Shown one piece after another: positions 27,271 to 33,640 of a stretch of 61,701 bases of DNA. Location of the stretch: contig NZ_QQXK01000022.1 of assembly GCF_003575975.1 (NCBI RefSeq), forward strand, positions 1-61,701, given 5' to 3'. Below the pieces are notes generated by a model that had not been told where the DNA came from, ran no database searches, and worked only from the letters and a program-made list of their open reading frames with translations. Position 1 is the stretch's first letter; each line of letters begins with the position of its first letter. A program made the position numbers and the translations under genes. Source of the DNA: Galactobacter valiniphilus (GTDB lineage: Bacteria; Actinomycetota; Actinomycetes; Actinomycetales; Micrococcaceae).

Positions 27271-28794
27271 GTGAGACGAGCCAAAATCGTCGTCACGTTC
27301 GGACCCGCCATCGCCACCCTGGATAAGGCCAGGGAGGCGATTGAGGCTGGCATGGATGTGGCCCGACTCAACATGAGTCACGGCGACCACGCGACGCACG
27401 CAAACATTCTGGCCAATCTGCGACAGGCCTCCAGCGATCTCGGCAAGGCGATCGGCGTTTTTGCCGATCTGCAGGGCCCCAAGATCCGCCTGGAGAAGTT
27501 CGCCGACGGCCCCCACGTCCTCGCGGAGGGCGATCGCTTCACGATCACCACGCGCGACGTTCCCGGTAACGCACAGGAGTGCGGCACCACCTTCAAGGGG
27601 CTCCCGGGCGATGTCGCCGCGGGCGACACGCTGCTGATCAACGACGGCAAGGTGCGCCTGCGCGCGCTGGCCGTCACCGACACCGACGTCATCACCGAGG
27701 TCGTCGTGGGCGGCGAGGTTTCCGATCACAAGGGCATCAACCTGCCCGGCGTGGCCGTGAACGTGCCCGCCCTCAGTGACAAGGACGAGGACGATCTTCG
27801 CTGGGCGCTGCGCGCCGGCGTCGACATGGTCGCCCTGTCCTTCGTGCGCCGCGCCGATGACATCGACCGCGTGCACCAGATCATGGACGAGGAGGGACGT
27901 CGCGTCCCCGTCATCGCCAAGATCGAGAAGCCGCAGGCCGTCGAGGCCCTCGAGGAGATCATCGACGCGTTTGACGCGATCATGGTCGCCCGCGGTGACC
28001 TGGGCGTCGAGCTGCCGCTCGAGGACGTGCCGATCGTGCAGAAGCGCGCCGTGGAGCTGGCCCGCCGCTGGGCCAAGCCCGTCATCGTCGCCACGCAGGT
28101 GCTCGAGTCCATGATCGAGTCCCCGACGCCCACGCGCGCCGAGACCTCGGACTGCGCCAACGCCGTGCTCGACGGCGCGGACGCCGTCATGCTCTCGGGC
28201 GAGACGAGCGTCGGCAAGTACGCGATCGGCGCCATCAAGACCATGGCCCGCATCATTTCCTCCACGGAGGAGCACGGCTTGACCCGCATCCCGGCCCTGC
28301 TGGCACGGCCCCGCACCCGCGGCGGTGCGGTGACCCGCGCGGCCGTCGAGGTGGCTCAGGAGGTGGGCGCCAAGTACATTGTGGGCTTCACCCAGACGGG
28401 TGACTCGGCCCGTCGCCTCTCGCGCATGCGTCCGGCGACCCCGATGTTCGGCTTCACCTCGAACAAGCAGACCGTGAACTACATGTGCCTGTTCTGGGGC
28501 ATCACGCCCAAGCTGGTCGAGTTTGTGGATCACACGGACAAGATGAGCCAGCAGGTCGAGGAGCTGCTCCTCGCCGACGGCCTCGTGGAGAACGACGACC
28601 TCGTGCTCGTCGTCTCCGGTTCGCCGCCAGGCAAGGCCGGTTCGACGAACTCCCTGCGCGTGCACCGCATCGGCGACATCCTCGAGGGTGGCCCGGCCGG
28701 TGAGCGCAACGAGACCCGTCACGAGGAGATCCGCCCCTGGCGGACCCGCGAGCAGGCCGCGGAGGACATCGTCCGCCGCATGAACGAGGGCTGA
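27271..28794 (+). CDS. pyk: Pyruvate kinase
   Basis: Converts phosphoenolpyruvate and ADP to pyruvate and ATP. The 507-residue chain has RRAKIVVTFGPA at the N terminus, DVARLNMSHGDH (substrate Arg/Asn), the lid B domain at about 70-170, the catalytic VIAKIEKPQAVEAL and ARGDLGVELPLEDV, then VATQVLESMIESPTPTRAE. The C-terminal domain ends with a charged 30-residue tail. The start GTG 27271 follows GAGG at 27258-27261; other pyruvate kinases begin at the same point. Confidence 0.97.
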   Translation: MRRAKIVVTFGPAIATLDKAREAIEAGMDVARLNMSHGDHATHANILANLRQASSDLGKAIGVFADLQGPKIRLEKFADGPHVLAEGDRFTITTRDVPGNAQECGTTFKGLPGDVAAGDTLLINDGKVRLRALAVTDTDVITEVVVGGEVSDHKGINLPGVAVNVPALSDKDEDDLRWALRAGVDMVALSFVRRADDIDRVHQIMDEEGRRVPVIAKIEKPQAVEALEEIIDAFDAIMVARGDLGVELPLEDVPIVQKRAVELARRWAKPVIVATQVLESMIESPTPTRAETSDCANAVLDGADAVMLSGETSVGKYAIGAIKTMARIISSTEEHGLTRIPALLARPRTRGGAVTRAAVEVAQEVGAKYIVGFTQTGDSARRLSRMRPATPMFGFTSNKQTVNYMCLFWGITPKLVEFVDHTDKMSQQVEELLLADGLVENDDLVLVVSGSPPGKAGSTNSLRVHRIGDILEGGPAGERNETRHEEIRPWRTREQAAEDIVRRMNEG

Positions 28795-28819
28795 GTCCTC
28801 GCTCGGCCGGTCCCCGGCC

Positions 28820-28864
28820 ACGACGCCCCCTGGGCGCGTTTCACGCGCGGCCGGGGGGCGTCGT
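28820..28864 (+). terminator. Terminator hairpin of pyk
   Basis: ACGACGCCCCC pairs with GGGGGCGTCGT over 11 bp; inside, GCGCG and CGCGC form a second short stem. It lies 25 bases after pyk and has no T tract. Confidence 0.75.
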
Positions 28865-28895
28865 CGTGCCAGGGATGTGACGTCACCACACAGCA

Positions 28896-28931
28896 CGACG
28901 GCGGCCCCACCGTGAGGTGGGGCCGCCGTCG
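28896..28931 (-). terminator. Perfect 16-bp hairpin after the response-regulator gene
   Basis: CGACGGCGGCCCCACC and GGTGGGGCCGCCGTCG pair perfectly around GTGA. It is 18 bases past the stop of the minus-strand regulator and probably ends its transcript; it also backs up the pyk terminator. Confidence 0.8.
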
Positions 28932-28948
28932 GTGAGGCGCGGGGAGGC

Positions 28949-29536
28949 CTACTTGGGCTGGATCTGATCCAGCACGGCGTCGGCCACCTCGCGCATGGAG
29001 AGGCGGCGATCCATGGAGGTCTTCTGGATCCAGCGGAAGGCGTCGGGCTCCGTGAGGCCCAGCGAAGACATGAGGCGTGCCTTGGCCCGGTCCACAAGCT
29101 TGCGGGTCTCGAACTGCTCCTGGAGATCGCTGATCTCGTTCGCCAGGGCGGCGATCTGCTCGCCGCGCGAGATGGCGATCTCGATTGCGGGGATGAGGTC
29201 CGCCTGCGTGAAGGGCTTCACGACGTACGCCATGGCGCCGGCCTCCTGGGCGCGCTCGACGAGCTCGCGCTGGCTGAAGGCCGTGAGGAGGACCACGGGG
29301 GCGATGCGCTCGGCGGTCAGGGCGGCGGCCGCCGTGATCCCATCCATGATGGGCATCTTGACATCCATGAGCACCAGATCGGGGCGGTGTTCCTTGGCCA
29401 GGGCCACGGCCTGCTCGCCGTTGGCGGCCTGCGCAACCACCTCGTAGCCCTCCTGCTCCAGCATCTCGACGATGTCGAGGCGGATGAGCGTTTCGTCTTC
29501 TGCGACGATCACGCGGCGGGCGGGCTGGGTGCTCAT
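28949..29536 (-). CDS. pdtaR: ANTAR-domain response regulator (PdtaR-like)
   Basis: A 195-residue two-component regulator acting on RNA. The receiver domain (residues 8-125) has the acidic pair AEDE, the phospho-acceptor Asp in LVLMDVKMP and the conserved Lys in YVVKPF. A coiled-coil segment leads to a C-terminal ANTAR domain (from about 140: ETRKLVDRAKARLM...AFRWIQKTSMDRRLSMREVA), which binds paired hairpins to prevent termination. AAGGAG at 29542-29547 fixes ATG 29536. The cognate kinase (PdtaS-type) is not in the window. The gene symbol is by analogy to the mycobacterial protein. Confidence 0.92.
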   Translation of the reverse strand: MSTQPARRVIVAEDETLIRLDIVEMLEQEGYEVVAQAANGEQAVALAKEHRPDLVLMDVKMPIMDGITAAAALTAERIAPVVLLTAFSQRELVERAQEAGAMAYVVKPFTQADLIPAIEIAISRGEQIAALANEISDLQEQFETRKLVDRAKARLMSSLGLTEPDAFRWIQKTSMDRRLSMREVADAVLDQIQPK

Positions 29537-29680
29537 GGTGACTCCTTGCGAGGGGGCGCGTTTCAGGGGGAGGGGAAGCGCTCCGTTGCGCGTCAACCGT
29601 GAATAGACTAGTAGAGTGGAGGCGCGCGAGCACTTTTGGCACGCGCATCCGGAGCAGTTGCACACACAGCAGCCGCTCAG

Positions 29681-29762
29681 GCCCGAGTGGCGGAATTGGT
29701 AGACGCACCGCACTCAAAATGCGGCGACGAAAGTCGTGCGGGTTCGAGTCCCGCCTCGGGCA
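29681..29762 (+). tRNA. tRNA-Leu (CAA)
   Basis: An 82-base class-II tRNA with acceptor stem GCCCGAG/CTCGGGC, discriminator A, anticodon stem CCGCA/TGCGG with loop CTCAAAA (anticodon CAA), a variable arm and the T-loop GTTCGAGTC. CCA is not encoded. Two TAnnnT hexamers at 29604-29617 could be its -10. Confidence 0.97.
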
Positions 29763-29770
29763 CCGTGAAC

Positions 29771-29814
29771 CGGCCCCCTCGGCAGCACCCCAGCGTGCTT
29801 GCCCGAGGGGGCCG
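29771..29814 (+). terminator. Terminator hairpin after tRNA-Leu
   Basis: CGGCCCCCTCGG pairs with CCGAGGGGGCCG over 12 bp around a 20-base loop, 8 bases after the tRNA. TCGTTTTCC follows closely. Confidence 0.8.
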
Positions 29815-29986
29815 GCGTCGTTTTCCGGTGGTGTGGCCAGGGGAACGCTCGGTCCCGCGCACGGCATTCAGGCCCTAAGATAGATGGCGGCCCTGCCTGA
29901 ACGCAGGGTAAACGCCAGGTGACCCGCGCCCTCCGGCGCCGGTGATCGGCAGCACCCCTCCCTCTCACCCTGATACGAGGAAACGC

Positions 29987-31432
29987 ATGGACCCGCTCTT
30001 GCTCGTGGTCATCGTCATCGCTCTCGCGCTGTTCTTCGACTTCACCAACGGCTTCCACGACACGGCAAACGCCATGGCGACGCCCGTCGCGACGGGCGCG
30101 ATCAAGCCCAAGACCGCGGTGGCGCTGGCGGCGGCACTGAACCTCGTGGGTGCGTTCCTGTCCACCGAGGTCGCCAAGACCGTCTCGAAGGGCATCATCA
30201 ACGAGGGCGAGGGACCGGGGTCGGTGGCGATCACGCCGTCCATCATTCTGGCCGGCCTCATGGGCGCCGTGATCTGGAACCTGATCACGTGGCTCAAGGG
30301 CCTGCCCTCCAGCTCCTCTCACGCGCTGTTCGGCGGCCTCATCGGTGCCGCGATCGTCGGTGCCGGCTTCGGCGCCGTGAACTACGGCACCCTCGTCGAC
30401 AAGGTGCTGCTGCCCGCGCTGGCCGCGCCGCTCATCGCCGGCTTCGCCGCGTTCCTGGCCACCAAGCTGGCCTACTGGATCACCAAGCGCCCCTCCGGCA
30501 CGGCCTCGCCGCGTCGCGGCGGCTTCCGCGTTGGCCAGATCTTCTCCTCCTCGCTGGTTGCGCTGGCCCACGGCACCAACGACGCGCAGAAGACCATGGG
30601 CATCATCACCCTGGTCCTGATCTCGGCCGGGCACCAGAGCGCCGGCTCCGGCCCCGAGCTCTGGGTCGTCGCCGCGTGTGCCGTGGCCATCGCCCTCGGC
30701 ACGTACACGGGCGGCTGGCGCATCATGCGCACCATGGGCAAGGGCCTCACCGACGTGAAGCCCGCGCAGGGCTTCGCCGCCGAGGTCTCCACGGCCTCCG
30801 CGATCCTGGCCTCCTCGCACCTCGGCTTCGCGCTCTCCACGACCCAGGTTGCCTCCGGTTCCGTCATCGGCTCGGGCCTGGGCCGCAAGGGCGCCGGCGT
30901 GCGCTGGCGAACCGCCGGACGCATCGCCACCGGCTGGCTCTTCACGCTGCCGGCCGCCGCGATCGTCGGTGCCATCGCGGCCGGGCTCACGCACCTCGGC
31001 CTCGTCGGCATGATCGTGCTCATCGTGGCCGGCCTCGGCTCCATCCTCGGCATCTTCATCTACTCGCAGAAGGATGCCGTGGGGCACCACAATGCCATGA
31101 GCGACGTGGACGCCTCGGGTGCGGCGGTGCACATCCCCACCAAGAAGGAGCGACGCTCCGTGGCGCGCAAGGCCCGCAATGCGGCCCAGCGCGCCGAGAT
31201 GGAGGCCAAGCGCGCCCGCCGCGCCGCCAACGAGGCGGCCAAGCACGCCAAGGACCTCGCGGCCGCCGAGCTGCGCGAGACGCGCCGCAAGCTGGATGAA
31301 GAGGCCGCCGCCCGCCGTCGTGCCGTGAAGGCCGAGGGCACCGCCGAGTCCCCGGAGGCGGCCGCCGCCCTGGTCGAGACCGAATCCGTCACGGAGCCCG
31401 CCTCCGCCCCCGCCGAGCACAAGGAGAACTGA
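29987..31432 (+). CDS. pit: Inorganic phosphate transporter, PiT family
   Basis: A 481-residue low-affinity phosphate transporter with about ten membrane helices. Both PiT repeats carry the phosphate/cation motif: FDFTNGFHDTANAMA near residue 20 and LVALAHGTNDAQKTMG near residue 195. Residues from about 385 on form a long, highly charged Arg/Ala/Glu-rich helix, probably a cytoplasmic coiled coil, ending in an acidic tail. GAGG at 29977-29980 is 6 bases before ATG 29987. It is followed after 2 bases by a small membrane protein that is probably co-translated. Confidence 0.95.
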   Translation: MDPLLLVVIVIALALFFDFTNGFHDTANAMATPVATGAIKPKTAVALAAALNLVGAFLSTEVAKTVSKGIINEGEGPGSVAITPSIILAGLMGAVIWNLITWLKGLPSSSSHALFGGLIGAAIVGAGFGAVNYGTLVDKVLLPALAAPLIAGFAAFLATKLAYWITKRPSGTASPRRGGFRVGQIFSSSLVALAHGTNDAQKTMGIITLVLISAGHQSAGSGPELWVVAACAVAIALGTYTGGWRIMRTMGKGLTDVKPAQGFAAEVSTASAILASSHLGFALSTTQVASGSVIGSGLGRKGAGVRWRTAGRIATGWLFTLPAAAIVGAIAAGLTHLGLVGMIVLIVAGLGSILGIFIYSQKDAVGHHNAMSDVDASGAAVHIPTKKERRSVARKARNAAQRAEMEAKRARRAANEAAKHAKDLAAAELRETRRKLDEEAAARRRAVKAEGTAESPEAAAALVETESVTEPASAPAEHKEN

Positions 31433-31434
31433 TC

Positions 31435-31668
31435 ATGGTCGAATGGATCGCCTTTGTGCAGGTCGGTGTGGTGACCATCCTGGCCGCGCTCGTGATCGTG
31501 GGCCTCTACGGCCTGGGCGTGCGCCTGCAGGCCGTGGCCGAGGACGAGGATCGCAACCGCACGCTGCACCGCGTGGGCTCCTGGGCCTGCTTTGTGGTCT
31601 CGGGCATCGTGGTGCTCTTCGGCATCGTGCTGATCGTGCCGGCGCTGAGCAAGCTTGTGGGCCTGTAG
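31435..31668 (+). CDS. Small membrane protein linked to pit
   Basis: 77 residues with two membrane helices (about 5-27 and 50-72) joined by a short charged loop, EDEDRNRTLHRVG. It begins 2 bases after the pit stop, so it is in the same operon and may be a transporter accessory. I do not recognise a characterised family. Confidence 0.85.
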   Translation: MVEWIAFVQVGVVTILAALVIVGLYGLGVRLQAVAEDEDRNRTLHRVGSWACFVVSGIVVLFGIVLIVPALSKLVGL

Positions 31669-31692
31669 GCCCGCCCGCCTCGCGCGTCGCAC

Positions 31693-31724
31693 GGGCCCGT
31701 CTCCCTCCCGGGAGGCGGGGCCCT
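31693..31724 (+). terminator. Terminator-like hairpin after the pit operon
   Basis: GGGCCCGTCTCCC pairs with GGGAGGCGGGGCCC with one bulged base and one wobble, around TCCC. There is no long T tract. Confidence 0.65.
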
Positions 31725-31786
31725 CTGCGTACGTCCGAAGATATCTTCCTGCCGGCCTCGATCCTCGGAGAATCACGGTGTGAGAT

Positions 31787-33046
31787 ATGGGCATGACCAT
31801 TTCACAGCACGACGGCGCGGGGACCCCCGCGCGACGCACCGTCCTGTTCGGGGCGCTCGGCGCCGTGGGCGCCGCCGCGACGATGTCCGCCCTGGCCGGC
31901 CCGGCCCGGGCGGCGCAGCCCTCCGGGCTGCAGGTGCCCGCCCAGCCGGCCGCGGGCACCGCCAGCGGATACCTGTGGCCCGACCGGACCCCCGTCATCC
32001 CCACCGATCTTTCGGTGTATGCAGCGGCCGAGACCCGCGGGTACTCCTACGTTGTCGACAAGGGCCTTCCTGCCGTGAATTCCTTCACGGCGGGTGCCGT
32101 TCTGCCCACGGGTCGCCTGTATGGGGCCGGCTACCATGCGGGCCGCGCCGGCCTCTTTGTGGTGGACCAGCAGCGCGGACTGACTCCCTATTTCTCCTCT
32201 GCGGCTCAGGATCCGTGGACCCAGTACGCCGCGGGGCGCGTCCTGTCCCTCGGGCAGCGCTTGGTGTGGGTCGTGCGCGACCACGTGGATGGTGCCTTCC
32301 GCACCCGCGCCGTCCTGCTCGCGGGCGAGGGCAGGAACCCAGTGCCGCTCTTCGACTCGAGCGATGCGGCCTTCGGAGCCGGCGGCTGGAGCATCGGACT
32401 CAAGCAGCTCGTGCTCGGCCGGGACGAGTGCGGCAGGGATGCCCTGTTCGTGAGCGGTGACGCCGGCGCCAAGACGCGCGAATGGACGGTCCCGCTCGAT
32501 GGCGGGGCGGTGTCAAGGATCGACCGCACGCTGGGCGTCGTCAGCATCCCCACCCTCGGCGGCGTGCTGCGCTGGAGCAACGACGGCGCCGGGGGCCGGG
32601 CGCTCCAGCTCTTCACGCCCAGCGGCTCCTCGCAGACGCAGTTGCGCTTGGCGCAGGGCTCCACCCTGTTTGGCCGCGCGGTCACCGCCTCGCCGGATCG
32701 TCGGCAGATCGCGGTGAACGATCCGGACGGCGGCACGGTGGTCATGGATCTGGCCCTCAAGCGCGCGTGGCGCCTGAACTTCGACCGCACGTACGACTAT
32801 GCGGAGGGCGCCTTCGGCGGACGCCGCTTGGTCTTCAACGTGAGCCAGACGGGTGACCACGGGCTGTATGTGCAGAACGGCATCTGGGCCTTCGATGCGG
32901 CCAAGGGAGAGCTGCTGAAGGTCAAGGACTCGCTCAAGGTCAATGTTGGCGCCTTCGCCAACGGCGCCGGGGCCGGCTGGGACCACTCGAAGAACCTCGG
33001 GGAGGTCAACATCACGTGGGTTCGCTCGGTGCGCTTCACCGACTGA
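31787..33046 (+). CDS. Tat-exported protein of unknown function
   Basis: A 419-residue protein with a twin-arginine signal: TPARRTVLFGALGAVGAAAT, then SALAGPARAAQP with likely cleavage after ARA. The mature part has many short beta-strand-like blocks with Gly turns (GRLYGAGYHAGRAGLFVVDQ, GGWSIGLKQLVLG, TLGGVLRWSNDG), which suggests a beta-propeller-like fold, but I cannot match a named family. No catalytic or metal motif stands out. ATG 31793 is an alternative start two codons downstream. It stands alone between the pit terminator and the thioesterase gene, so the context gives no role. Confidence 0.8.
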   Translation: MGMTISQHDGAGTPARRTVLFGALGAVGAAATMSALAGPARAAQPSGLQVPAQPAAGTASGYLWPDRTPVIPTDLSVYAAAETRGYSYVVDKGLPAVNSFTAGAVLPTGRLYGAGYHAGRAGLFVVDQQRGLTPYFSSAAQDPWTQYAAGRVLSLGQRLVWVVRDHVDGAFRTRAVLLAGEGRNPVPLFDSSDAAFGAGGWSIGLKQLVLGRDECGRDALFVSGDAGAKTREWTVPLDGGAVSRIDRTLGVVSIPTLGGVLRWSNDGAGGRALQLFTPSGSSQTQLRLAQGSTLFGRAVTASPDRRQIAVNDPDGGTVVMDLALKRAWRLNFDRTYDYAEGAFGGRRLVFNVSQTGDHGLYVQNGIWAFDAAKGELLKVKDSLKVNVGAFANGAGAGWDHSKNLGEVNITWVRSVRFTD

Positions 33047-33129
33047 TGAACGCGCCTGGCGGCTGGCGAAGGGGTGGGTGGCATGAGCCACCCACCCCTT
33101 GTCGGCTCCGGCCCCGTGGGAGCCCGGCC

Positions 33130-33621
33130 TTAGCGCGGCTCGAGCAGCTGATTGGTGATGCGCGCCGTCGCGATGGCCCGGCCCTCCGCGTCGCTCACGG
33201 CGATCTGGTGGCTCGTGCTCGTGCGGCCCAGGTGTAGGGAGGTGCACACGGCGTACACGAGCCCCTCGCGGGCTCCGCGGTGGTGGGTGATGTTCAGGTC
33301 GACGCCCACGGGGTTCTTGCGCCCCTGCGCGTGCAGGGCGGCGGCGAAGGAGCCGAGCGTCTCCGCCAGGGCGGCCGTAGCGCCGCCGTGCAACAGCCCG
33401 ACCACCTGGGTGTTGCCGGCCACCGGCATGGTGGCCTCCACGCGCTCGGCCTCCATGCGGGTGAACACGATGCCGAGCTTGGGCACGAGCTCGCCCACGC
33501 CGTGCGAGGCCAGCATGGGCCAGATGGACTCCGGCACGCCGGCGGCCCGCAGCTGAGCGGCAAAGGGAGCGGCGTCCGGCCGGGCGGTGGAGGGGGCGGG
33601 CTCTGGGTGCAAGTCGTTCAT
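33130..33621 (-). CDS. PaaI/YdiI-type hotdog-fold acyl-CoA thioesterase
   Basis: A 163-residue hotdog protein. The central helix has the family motif VVGLLHGGATAALAETLGSFAA, with the active-site Gly-rich turn and acidic residue, followed by GVDLNITHHRGA and the strand TSTSHQIAVSDAEGRAIATARIT. Likely substrates are acyl- or aryl-CoA thioesters; which one cannot be read. ATG 33621 gives the usual family length. Its start is only 19 bases from the start of divergent polA, so each promoter must overlap the other gene's 5' region. Confidence 0.85.
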   Translation of the reverse strand: MNDLHPEPAPSTARPDAAPFAAQLRAAGVPESIWPMLASHGVGELVPKLGIVFTRMEAERVEATMPVAGNTQVVGLLHGGATAALAETLGSFAAALHAQGRKNPVGVDLNITHHRGAREGLVYAVCTSLHLGRTSTSHQIAVSDAEGRAIATARITNQLLEPR

Positions 33622-33627
33622 GGGCAC

Positions 33628-33633
33628 TAGGCT
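33628..33633 (+). promoter_or_regulatory. Leaderless -10 element of polA
   Basis: TAGGCT ends 7 bases before GTG 33641, within the 19-base gap between the divergent thioesterase and polA starts. This spacing puts the transcription start on the GTG and explains the lack of a ribosome site. Confidence 0.65.
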
Positions 33634-33640
33634 TGCACCT

